Origin: Parcubacteria group bacterium | GTDB taxonomy: Bacteria > Patescibacteriota > Minisyncoccia > Moranbacterales > JAKLHP01 | Length of the DNA stretch: 5,247 nucleotides | Reading direction: 5' to 3' | Assembly (NCBI GenBank): GCA_041657845.1 | Contig: JBBABD010000046.1 | Location: 1 to 5,247, forward strand | Shown: positions 1 through 4,476 of the stretch, one piece after another | How positions within the stretch are numbered: position 1 is the first letter of the stretch | Layout: each line of letters begins with the position of its first letter | The notes under the pieces: generated by a model | Databases searched by the model: none | The model's input: the letters and a program-made list of their open reading frames with translations, nothing else | Told to the model about the DNA's origin: nothing | Made by a program: the position numbers and the translations under genes

Positions 1-2
1 CT

Positions 3-62
3 ATTCCGGTAAAGCCGGCTGTCGATCATCCTTGGAGAAAATTTCAATATTCTAAAAATTAA
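3..62 (+). CDS. transposase (integrase-type), C-terminal tail, cut by window edge
   Basis: Only the last 19 codons and the TAA stop are in the window. The frame starting at base 3 reads a tail containing DHPWRKF followed by a short basic end. To my knowledge a DHPWR-type motif closes a group of DDE integrase-core transposases. That recollection, plus the repeats just downstream, is the basis for the call. The catalytic domain lies outside the window, so family and intactness cannot be judged. The gene points toward infA but ends about 80 bp before the infA promoter. In many bacteria infA is preceded by secY, adk or map, so a transposase here implies rearrangement or insertion upstream of the operon. 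Confidence 0.6.
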   Translation: MPVKPAVDHPWRKFQYSKN

Positions 63-73
63 CAAAATTGTCC

Positions 74-119
74 AAAGCGGACATTTTTATTTCCCGCAAA
101 AGCGGACATTTCTATTTCC
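74..119 (+). repeat. two 21-bp direct repeats (core AGCGGACATTT), probable transposon end
   Basis: Units at 74-94 and 99-119 are identical except for one base (T or C at unit position 14), with starts 25 bp apart. They follow the transposase stop by about 10 bp. Short repeated GGACATTT boxes just after the transposase gene look like subterminal transposase-binding sites. The exact element boundary is not visible; the sequence TTTACA at 122-127 is one possible terminus. That they are transposon end sequence is inferred from position and repetition. Confidence 0.55.
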
Positions 120-142
120 TCTTTACAATAATCGATAAGGTG

Positions 143-171
143 TTGACAGGAAAAAGGATAGATAGTATATT
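143..171 (+). promoter_or_regulatory. sigma-70-type promoter for the infA-rpsI operon
   Basis: A perfect -35 box TTGACA (143-148), a 17-bp spacer and a -10 box TATATT (166-171, five of six consensus bases) predict a start near 178. It is the best promoter-like pair I found in the window. It lies just downstream of the probable transposon end and about 190 bp upstream of infA, so transcripts would carry a leader of roughly 180 nt. The following genes are co-directional, with no terminator evident before 5053, so this promoter probably drives all nine. Confidence 0.75.
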
Positions 172-201
172 GATATTATGTACAACTGAAGAGATTTTTT
201 G

Positions 202-267
202 AAAAATAGAGGTAAATATTTGAGTTTCAGGAATTAGGATAGATTAGCAGGAAACTCCTCTATTTTT
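202..267 (+). promoter_or_regulatory. hairpin in the infA operon leader, 11-bp outer stem
   Basis: Bases 202-212 (AAAAATAGAGG) are perfectly complementary to 257-267 (CCTCTATTTTT). An inner 6-bp stem pairs 223-228 (AGTTTC) with 251-256 (GAAACT), directly stacked on the outer stem's 3' side with a bulge of about 10 nt on the 5' side. The 22-nt loop (229-250) is purine-rich. The 3' arm runs into a T-rich stretch (TATTTTTGTGTTGTTT), so the structure could be a weak attenuator, a regulatory leader or a 5'-end stabiliser. I do not recognise it as a known ribosomal-protein leader. The pairing is seen directly; any function is inference. Confidence 0.5.
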
Positions 268-281
268 GTGTTGTTTAATCC

Positions 282-327
282 CACAAATTACGAATCGATA
301 CGAATATACGAATATTTATAATTTGTG
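282..327 (+). repeat. inverted repeat with three ACGAAT boxes in the infA leader
   Basis: Bases 282-290 (CACAAATTA) pair perfectly with 319-327 (TAATTTGTG). Between the arms are three ACGAAT boxes (starting at 290, 300 and 308). The outer arms fit the NNCNCNAAW unit of the intergenic elements found further down the operon, so this may be a decayed relative. The remaining leader, 328-361, is AT-rich and shows no Shine-Dalgarno motif. Confidence 0.4.
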
Positions 328-361
328 TATCTATATCGATTTATAATCAAGTAGACAATTT

Positions 362-577
362 ATGTCAGACAAAGAGTTAATAAAGATGGAGGGAGTGATT
401 GAAGAATCGCTACCCAACACCACCTTTAAGGTTAAGTTGGAAAATGGCCATGAAGTGCTGGCTCATATTTCCGGTCGGATGCGAGTAAATTACATCAGAC
501 TCCTTCCAGGAGACAAAGTTATTTTGGAAATGAGTCCCTATGATTTGTCTAAAGGAAGAATAACAAAGAGAATTTAA
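362..577 (+). CDS. infA: translation initiation factor IF-1
   Basis: IF-1 binds the ribosomal A site of the 30S subunit and assists IF-2 and IF-3 in start selection. The 71-residue protein has the usual length and is a single S1-like OB fold. Diagnostic stretches are LPNTTFKVKLENGH (17-30), AHISGRMR (34-41), NYIR (43-46), the GDKV turn (50-53) and PYDLSKGRI (59-67), all close to the textbook bacterial sequence. The ATG at 362 is the natural start: the protein begins where family members begin. No Shine-Dalgarno motif precedes it; the upstream context is ACAATTT. It is the first gene of the operon, and its TAA stop (575-577) forms the base of the palindromic element leading to rpmJ. Identity is essentially certain. 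Confidence 0.98.
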   Translation: MSDKELIKMEGVIEESLPNTTFKVKLENGHEVLAHISGRMRVNYIRLLPGDKVILEMSPYDLSKGRITKRI

Positions 578-665
578 ATCTCTAAACAGTCGCTAAATTA
601 ATCGCTAAAAATCCCGAAATTTTTTCGTGATAATTCGAGAAATATTTCGTGTTTGTTTAGTGATT
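577..665 (+). repeat. intergenic palindromic element, copy A (infA-rpmJ), 4+4 units
   Basis: Four direct 9-bp units (ATCTCTAAA 578, GTCGCTAAA 589, ATCGCTAAA 601, ATCCCGAAA 611) are followed by four inverted units (TTTCGTGAT 623, ATTCGAGAA 633, TTTCGTGTT 645, TTTAGTGAT 656). Start-to-start steps are 11, 12, 10 and, mirrored, 10, 12, 11, so all four unit pairs share one dyad (paired coordinates sum to 1242). Over 577-619 against 623-665 I count 30 Watson-Crick and 2 G-T pairs of 43. The outer stem is 12 bp with one mismatch. It begins at the infA stop codon and ends 10 nt before the rpmJ ATG. Bases 599-660 are identical to 3647-3708 in copy D. Confidence 0.85.
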
Positions 666-674
666 ATATCATCA

Positions 675-788
675 ATGAAAGTAAGAGCATCAATCAAGAA
701 AATTTGCAATAAATGCAAGATTGTAAAACGCAGAGGAAAGCTGTATGTTCTTTGCATTACTCCGAAACACAAGCAAAGGCAAGGCTAG
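675..788 (+). CDS. rpmJ: large-subunit ribosomal protein bL36
   Basis: bL36 is a small zinc-binding protein of the large ribosomal subunit. The reading frame from the ATG at 675 to the TAG at 786-788 encodes 37 residues, the usual length. It starts MKVRASIKKIC and ends KHKQRQG. The zinc ligands are visible as C11, C14, C27 and H32 (the C-C-C-H form), and the protein is strongly basic, as expected for rRNA contact. It sits between infA and rpsM, its conserved place in bacteria. No Shine-Dalgarno sequence is present; the start follows TATATCATCA. Intergenic palindromic elements flank the gene on both sides. It is short enough to be missed by automatic callers, but the sequence match leaves little doubt. 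Confidence 0.97.
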   Translation: MKVRASIKKICNKCKIVKRRGKLYVLCITPKHKQRQG

Positions 789-797
789 ATAATTTAA

Positions 798-895
798 ATC
801 ACAAAACAATCTCGAAAAAAATCACGAAAAGTCACGAAAAATAAAATATAAAATTTCGTGAGGTTTCGGGAAATAATTAGTGAAAGTTTAGAGAC
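798..895 (+). repeat. intergenic palindromic element, copy B (rpmJ-rpsM), 4+4 units
   Basis: Direct units start at 798 (ATCACAAAA), 809 (ATCTCGAAA), 821 (ATCACGAAA) and 831 (GTCACGAAA). Inverted units start at 854 (TTTCGTGAG), 864 (TTTCGGGAA), 876 (ATTAGTGAA) and 887 (TTTAGAGAC). Steps are 11, 12, 10 and 10, 12, 11, and every unit pair sums to 1693. The best helix is 832-839 with 854-861 (8 bp, no mismatch) around a 14-nt A/T loop. The sequence has diverged clearly from copy A while the geometry is kept. It starts 9 nt after the rpmJ stop and ends 9 nt before the rpsM ATG. Confidence 0.8.
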
Positions 896-904
896 AAAAT
901 CATT

Positions 905-1294
905 ATGGCACGTATTGCAGGGGTGAATATCCCAGATGAAAAAAGAATAGAATTTGCCCTTACCTATGTTTATGGAATAGGCGTTTCAACGAGCAGAAAA
1001 ATTCTAGAAGATCTGAAAATTAGCTTGGACAAGAGAGCAAGGGATTTGGATGCAACGGAACTCAACAAACTTCGAGAAGCTATCGAAAAGAAATATAGGG
1101 TTGAAGGAGAACTTCATCACGAAATCAAGACAAACATCAAAAGACTCAAAGAAATTAAAAGTTATCGCGGTTCAAGGCATCAGAAGGGGCTTCCGGTCAG
1201 AGGGCAGAGAACGAAAACTAATACCAGAACAGTACGAGGAAATGTTCGAAGAACGATGGGAAGCGGAAGAAAATCATCGTCGGAAAAGACATAA
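905..1294 (+). CDS. rpsM: small-subunit ribosomal protein uS13
   Basis: uS13 sits in the head of the 30S subunit, where it contacts 16S rRNA, uS19 and the large subunit across the B1 bridges, and its tail approaches the P-site tRNA. The 129-residue protein has normal length. It starts MARIAGVNIP (1-10), followed by YVYGIGVSTS (21-30) in the helix-turn region. It carries the diagnostic basic block YRGSRHQKGLPVRGQRTK (87-104) and NTRTVRGN (106-113), then a basic tail ending GRKSSSEKT. The start at 905 matches the family N-terminus; upstream is AAAATCATT without a Shine-Dalgarno motif. It is third in the operon. The TAA stop abuts a degenerate palindrome that leads to rpsK. Confidence 0.98.
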   Translation: MARIAGVNIPDEKRIEFALTYVYGIGVSTSRKILEDLKISLDKRARDLDATELNKLREAIEKKYRVEGELHHEIKTNIKRLKEIKSYRGSRHQKGLPVRGQRTKTNTRTVRGNVRRTMGSGRKSSSEKT

Positions 1295-1368
1295 AATCCT
1301 AATACTCGCGAATGGTTAAAACAAATTAATTCGAATATATTGTTTTTTCATTAGCGACAATTCGTATA
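1295..1368 (+). repeat. degenerate short intergenic palindrome, copy E (rpsM-rpsK), 2+2 units
   Basis: Two direct units (AATCCTAAT 1295, CTCGCGAAT 1305) face two inverted units (ATTAGCGAC 1350, ATTCGTATA 1360). Steps are 10 and 10, and both pairs share one dyad (sum 2663). The best helices are 1306-1309 with 1354-1357 (TCGC/GCGA) and 1311-1314 with 1349-1352 (AATG/CATT). A further near-dyad stem joins 1318-1324 (AAAACAA) to 1340-1346 (TTGTTTT). Units resemble the NNCNCNAAW pattern but with exceptions. The element fills the whole gap, from immediately after the rpsM stop to 2 nt before the rpsK ATG. Confidence 0.5.
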
Positions 1369-1370
1369 CA

Positions 1371-1844
1371 ATGGCTGAAGAAATTAAAAAAGTCGAAGAG
1401 AAATCTGAAAAAGCAGTAGAAAATACTGAGCCGCTTGAAGTTTCTGAAGGGAAAAAAGAAACTGCTCCTGAAAAAAAGAAAAAGAAGATTAAGAAACAGA
1501 TCCAAAAAGGACAGGCTCACATTCAGTGTTCATACAACAATACGTTGATTACCATAACCGATATGAACGGAGAAGTTTTGGCTTGGTCAAGTTCAGGGCT
1601 TTTGGGATTCAAAGGGGCGAAAAAATCAACTCCATTTGCATCCACTCAAGTCGCCGGAGACGTTTCTGAAAAGATGAAAAAATATGGAACCGGGGAATTG
1701 AATGTTTTCGTCAAGGGAGTTGGATCAGGAAGAGAAGCTGCAATCAGGGCTTTGGCTAATCGAGGTTTTAATCTGGTTTCAATAAAAGATATTACTCCAG
1801 TTCCTCATAATGGATGCAGGCCAAGGAAACCAAGAAGAGTATAG
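1371..1844 (+). CDS. rpsK: small-subunit ribosomal protein uS11 with Lys/Glu-rich N-terminal extension
   Basis: uS11 is a platform protein of the 30S subunit near the mRNA exit (E-site) region. The family core spans about 43-157: GQAHIQCSYNNTLITITD (47-64), AWSSSGLLGFKGAKKSTPFA (71-90), GVGSGREAAIRAL (116-128) and the C-terminal TPVPHNGCRPRKPRRV (142-157). The total of 157 residues exceeds the usual length of roughly 130. The excess is an N-terminal tail (about 1-42) rich in Lys and Glu, predicted to be disordered. The first in-frame ATG within the conserved core would cut into it, so the start at 1371 with its extension is the sensible choice. No Shine-Dalgarno sequence is present. uS9 in this operon has a tail of the same character. 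Confidence 0.97.
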   Translation: MAEEIKKVEEKSEKAVENTEPLEVSEGKKETAPEKKKKKIKKQIQKGQAHIQCSYNNTLITITDMNGEVLAWSSSGLLGFKGAKKSTPFASTQVAGDVSEKMKKYGTGELNVFVKGVGSGREAAIRALANRGFNLVSIKDITPVPHNGCRPRKPRRV

Positions 1845-1848
1845 TTGA

Positions 1849-1948
1849 ATCACAAAACAATCGCGAAAGCATCCCGAATAATCGCGAAAAAGTTTTTAAA
1901 AATATTTTTTAGTGATTTTTAGAGAAATAATTAGTGTAGTTTAGAGAT
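1849..1948 (+). repeat. intergenic palindromic element, copy C (rpsK-rpsD), 4+4 units
   Basis: Direct units start at 1849 (ATCACAAAA), 1860 (ATCGCGAAA), 1871 (ATCCCGAAT) and 1881 (ATCGCGAAA). Inverted units start at 1908 (TTTAGTGAT), 1918 (TTTAGAGAA), 1930 (ATTAGTGTA) and 1940 (TTTAGAGAT). Unit pairs sum to 3797 or 3798, so the dyad is kept apart from one single-base offset. The loop (1890-1907) is A/T only except for one G. It begins 4 nt after the rpsK stop and ends 10 nt before the rpsD ATG. The reverse complement of its right half closely resembles the left half of copy A, showing that both arms derive from one consensus. Confidence 0.8.
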
Positions 1949-1958
1949 TTACAACATT

Positions 1959-2591
1959 ATGGCAAGATCAATTGATGCAAAATGTAGAAAATGCAGAAGA
2001 GCCGGAGAGAAGCTCTTTCTTAAAGGTGATCGTTGCAGTTCTCCTAAATGCGCTATGGTTAGAAAGCCTTATGCCCCAGGAGTTCATGGAAAAAAGAAAA
2101 CCAGAGGCCTTAGCGAATATGGAAGGCAATTGGCTATGAAACAGAGAATAAAAAGAATTTACGGCGTGCTGGAAAGACAATTCAGAAAGCATTTTGACGA
2201 AGTTAAAAATAAGCAAGGGGTAACAGGCGATTTGTTTATAGCAAGGCTGGAAATGAGATTGGATAATGTCGTTTATAGGATAGGATTTTCGAGTTCAAGA
2301 TCTGGAGCTAGGCAGCTGGCAAATCATGGCCTAATTAAAGTTAATGGAAAAAAAGTCAGCATACCTTCCTTTTGGATTAAAGTCGGAGACGTTGTCGGTA
2401 TAAATGAAACAAAAATCGAAAAAAATTATTTTAAAAACCATTTTCAAATTTTAAAGAGTAAAAAAGATTTTCCCGCTTGGATTCAATTTGACGCAGGAAA
2501 GACGGAGGGAAAAATAATCGCTTCTCCTCGGAGAGAAGATGTGGGATCAACGGTTGATCCTCAAATGGTAGTTGAATATTATTCTAGATAA
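1959..2591 (+). CDS. rpsD: small-subunit ribosomal protein uS4, zinc-binding form
   Basis: uS4 is a primary 16S rRNA-binding protein that nucleates assembly of the 30S body. In E. coli it also represses its own operon by binding the mRNA. The 210-residue length is normal. The N-terminus carries four cysteines, C9, C12, C26 and C31 (CxxC, 13 residues, CxxxxC), the zinc-ribbon form of S4. KPYAPGVHGKKKTRGLSEYG (36-55) is a family hallmark. The S4 RNA-binding domain runs from about 98 to 160, with RLDNVVYRIGFSSSRSGARQ (100-119) and HGLIKVNGKKVSIPS (123-137). The ATG at 1959 fits the family start; upstream is TTACAACATT with no Shine-Dalgarno motif. Operon regulation by S4 here is possible but not shown by the sequence. 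Confidence 0.98.
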   Translation: MARSIDAKCRKCRRAGEKLFLKGDRCSSPKCAMVRKPYAPGVHGKKKTRGLSEYGRQLAMKQRIKRIYGVLERQFRKHFDEVKNKQGVTGDLFIARLEMRLDNVVYRIGFSSSRSGARQLANHGLIKVNGKKVSIPSFWIKVGDVVGINETKIEKNYFKNHFQILKSKKDFPAWIQFDAGKTEGKIIASPRREDVGSTVDPQMVVEYYSR

Positions 2592-2598
2592 ATTAAAT

Positions 2599-2661
2599 AA
2601 CATAAAACATACAACATAGAACAATTTTTAAAGTTTAATGTTCCATGTTCCATGTTTCATG
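2599..2661 (+). repeat. heptamer-array palindrome (rpsD-rpoA)
   Basis: Three direct heptamers AACATAN (2599, 2606, 2613) plus a partial fourth are followed by inverted heptamers TGTTCCA (2639, 2646) and TGTTTCA (2653). Bases 2601-2623 pair with 2639-2661 at 19 of 23 positions, around a 15-nt A/T-rich loop (dyad sum 5262). Unit sequence and period differ from the 9-bp-unit elements, but the plan is the same: direct array, loop, inverted array. It lies 9 nt after the rpsD stop and 5 nt before the preferred rpoA start at 2667. The alternative rpoA ATG at 2652 lies inside the right arm. Confidence 0.75.
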
Positions 2662-2666
2662 AAAAT

Positions 2667-3626
2667 ATGCAATCAATAGCTCTTCCTCAAAAACCAAAGT
2701 ATTCAAAAACCGGTGAAAATAGCGGAAAATTTGAAATTTTTGGCTGTTATCCTGGCTACGGAACTACTTTAGGAAATGCTCTCAGAAGAGTGCTCCTATC
2801 TTCCTTGGAAGGAGCGGCTATAACTTCAGTCAAAATTAAAGGGGCGCCTCACGAATTTTCAACCATTTCGGGAATCTTAGAAGATGTTGTCCAGATAATT
2901 TTGAATTTGAAAAAGATTCGTTTTGAAATGAATGAAGAAGGGCTAGCCAAAATTTATCTTAATGCCAAGGGAGAAGGAAAAATTACTGCCAAAAGCATAA
3001 AATGCCCTTCTGGCATTAAAGTTGTGAACACTGATCAAATTATCGCCACTATTACCGACAAAAAGACTGATTTTGAAATGGAAATGGAAGTTAATAAAGG
3101 ACTTGGATATATTCCAGTTGAACAACAACTCAGGGAAAACAAGGAGATTGGAGTGATTGCCATTGATGCCATTTATACTCCGATAAGAAGAGTAAATTAT
3201 CTTATTGAAGATATGCGTGTTGGGAAAAGAACTGATTTTAATAAAATCACATTGGACATTGAAACTGATGGGAGCATTACTCCGGAAGAATCATTTAAAA
3301 AATCAATCGGTATTTTAGTTAGCCAATTTTCCGCTTTATCGGAAATGGAAGCAATCAAGGAAGAAAAAACTGAAGAAGAAGCAGAAATTGAGGAAAAAGT
3401 TGAAGTTAAAAAAGAAGAAATCAAAGATCCATTGAAGTTTAAAATAGATGAGCTCAAAGGACTTTCCAATAGAACAGTTAATGTTTTGGAGGAAAACAAG
3501 GTGGAAAAAATCAAAGACATTGTAAAAATGACAGAAGAGGAAATGAAAGAGCTTAAAGGAATGGGAGACAAGGGTATAAAAGAAATCAGAAAAGCCATCG
3601 GAGAGTTCGGATTAACATTGAAATAA
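2667..3626 (+). CDS. rpoA: DNA-directed RNA polymerase subunit alpha
   Basis: Alpha dimerises to scaffold beta and beta' assembly, and its C-terminal domain contacts promoter DNA and activators. From 2667 the protein has 319 residues. The N-terminal domain (about 15-228) contains GYGTTLGNALRRVLLSSL (30-47), the dimerisation and assembly signature. A Lys/Glu-rich linker (about 231-254) leads to the C-terminal domain (260-319). There SNRTVNVLEE keeps the residues matching E. coli R265 and N268 (R269, N272 here), and GMGDKG keeps the lysine matching K298 (K302). An in-frame ATG at 2652 would add five residues (MFHEN). I prefer 2667 because MQSIALP fits alpha N-termini and 2652 lies inside the upstream palindrome. 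Identity is certain, the start less so. Confidence 0.96.
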   Translation: MQSIALPQKPKYSKTGENSGKFEIFGCYPGYGTTLGNALRRVLLSSLEGAAITSVKIKGAPHEFSTISGILEDVVQIILNLKKIRFEMNEEGLAKIYLNAKGEGKITAKSIKCPSGIKVVNTDQIIATITDKKTDFEMEMEVNKGLGYIPVEQQLRENKEIGVIAIDAIYTPIRRVNYLIEDMRVGKRTDFNKITLDIETDGSITPEESFKKSIGILVSQFSALSEMEAIKEEKTEEEAEIEEKVEVKKEEIKDPLKFKIDELKGLSNRTVNVLEENKVEKIKDIVKMTEEEMKELKGMGDKGIKEIRKAIGEFGLTLK

Positions 3627-3712
3627 TCACAAAACAGTCGCGAAAATAATCGCTAAAAATCCCGAAATTTTTTCGTGATAATTCGAGAAATATTTCGTGT
3701 TTGTTTAGCGGT
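3626..3712 (+). repeat. intergenic palindromic element, copy D (rpoA-rplQ), 4+4 units
   Basis: Direct units start at 3626 (ATCACAAAA), 3637 (GTCGCGAAA), 3649 (ATCGCTAAA) and 3659 (ATCCCGAAA). Inverted units start at 3671, 3681, 3693 and 3704 (the last is TTTAGCGGT). Geometry is identical to copy A, without indels. Over 87 aligned positions I count 6 differences, and 3647-3708 matches 599-660 over 62 bases without any difference. It begins on the last base of the rpoA stop codon and ends 10 nt before the rplQ ATG. Confidence 0.85.
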
Positions 3713-3722
3713 TTATATCATT

Positions 3723-4082
3723 ATGAAGCATCAAAAGAGCGGAAGAAAATTTAGCAGAATCAGGAAACAGAGGAGGGCGCTTGTTAAGTCGCTCGTTGAA
3801 AGTTTGATTATTAAGGAAAAAATGACCACTACAGAAGCTAAGGCCAAAGAGCTTAAAGGGATTGTTGACAAAATAATCAACAAAGCGAAAAAGATTGATG
3901 ATTCCAGCAAGGTGGCTGTCATCAGAGATCTGAGCAAAAAAATTTCCTCAAAATCCGTTAAAAAACTTTCCGGCGATCTCATAAAAAGATTCGAAGGAAG
4001 AAAAAGCGGTTACACCAGAGTTTCCAAGTTGGGAAGAAGAAAAGGAGACAGCGCCAAAATGGCAGTAATTGAATTTGTATAA
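3723..4082 (+). CDS. rplQ: large-subunit ribosomal protein bL17
   Basis: bL17 binds 23S rRNA near the polypeptide exit tunnel and is specific to bacteria. The 119-residue protein starts MKHQKSGRKFSRIRKQRRAL (1-20), the counterpart of the MRHRKSGRKL opening of the family. It continues with MTTTEAKAKELKGIVDKII (34-52) and ends with the conserved GYTRVSKLGRRKGDSAKMAV (96-115). The frame is open upstream to an ATG at 3675, but that start would add 16 unrelated residues encoded inside palindrome copy D. The ATG at 3723, after TTATATCATT, is therefore preferred. It follows rpoA in the standard order. Its TAA stop (4080-4082) is 4 nt from the rplM start. Confidence 0.97.
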   Translation: MKHQKSGRKFSRIRKQRRALVKSLVESLIIKEKMTTTEAKAKELKGIVDKIINKAKKIDDSSKVAVIRDLSKKISSKSVKKLSGDLIKRFEGRKSGYTRVSKLGRRKGDSAKMAVIEFV

Positions 4083-4086
4083 TATT

Positions 4087-4473
4087 ATGGAAAGAAAATA
4101 TCATTCATTTGATTTGAAGGAAAAAGCGATGGGACGCTTGGCTACTCAAATAGCTAAGATTTTGAGCGGTCGAAACAAAGTTGACTTTACTCCTCATATT
4201 GACGGCGGAGATTTTGTGGTGGTTGCTAATTCCGATGAATTGATAATGAGCGGAGGAAAAGAAATAAAAAAACTCTATCACAAATACAGCGGATATCCCG
4301 GAGGAATAAAGACTTTAACGCTGGAAGAAATGAGAAAGAAAGATTCAAGAAAAATAATTAGAGAAGCTGTTTACGGAATGCTTCCTAAAAACAAGCTTCG
4401 AGACAAAATGATAAAAAGGCTGTTTATTTATAAAGACGATAAGTTTAATCACAAGATTGATATAAAACACTAA
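4087..4473 (+). CDS. rplM: large-subunit ribosomal protein uL13
   Basis: uL13 binds 23S rRNA early in 50S assembly. Family features are GRLATQIAKILSGRNK (16-31), FTPHIDGGDFVVVANSD (34-50), KLYHKYSGYPGGIK (62-75) and AVYGMLPKNKLRDKMIKRL (94-112). At 128 residues it is shorter than the usual 140-150, and the C-terminus ends soon after IYKDDKFNHKI, so the final tail of many homologues is missing. The shortening looks natural because rpsI follows directly, 3 nt after the stop. An upstream in-frame ATG at 4069 lies inside rplQ and would add MNLYNI. The ATG at 4087 is preferred because MERKYHSFDL fits the family start. No Shine-Dalgarno motif is present. Confidence 0.96.
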   Translation: MERKYHSFDLKEKAMGRLATQIAKILSGRNKVDFTPHIDGGDFVVVANSDELIMSGGKEIKKLYHKYSGYPGGIKTLTLEEMRKKDSRKIIREAVYGMLPKNKLRDKMIKRLFIYKDDKFNHKIDIKH

Positions 4474-4476
4474 TTT

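Noticed and set aside
293..341. Possible pseudoknot: 293-300 (AATCGATA) with 334-341 (TATCGATT), crossing the 282-290/319-327 stem
   Set aside because: The 8-bp match contains the self-complementary ATCGAT, so chance complementarity is likely, and it competes with simpler folds. Noted only as a possibility.
317..347. Two TATAAT matches in the infA leader (317-322 and 342-347)
   Set aside because: Neither has a recognisable -35 box 16-18 bp upstream. In AT-rich DNA such matches are expected by chance, and 143-171 is far better.
1050..1319. Plus-strand second frame within rpsM
   Set aside because: It overlaps a certain gene, has ordinary shadow composition and no family resemblance.
1326..1520. 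Minus-strand open frame opposite the rpsK start
   Set aside because: It is a Phe/Leu/Ser-rich shadow of the Lys/Glu-rich rpsK extension and matches no family I know.
3197..3598. Minus-strand 133-codon open frame inside rpoA
   Set aside because: Its Ser/Leu/Ile-rich composition is the complement of the Lys/Glu-rich linker and C-terminal domain of alpha; rpoA is certain.
577..3712. CRISPR array
   Set aside because: The repeat units are 9 bp, degenerate, partly inverted and lie between genes without unique spacers of constant size.
3675..3722. Upstream extension of bL17 (start at 3675)
   Set aside because: It would translate palindrome copy D; the family N-terminus begins at 3723.
4078..4083. 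TATAAT just before rplM
   Set aside because: It overlaps the rplQ stop and lies 4 nt from the rplM ATG with no -35 box at the right distance; probably not a promoter.
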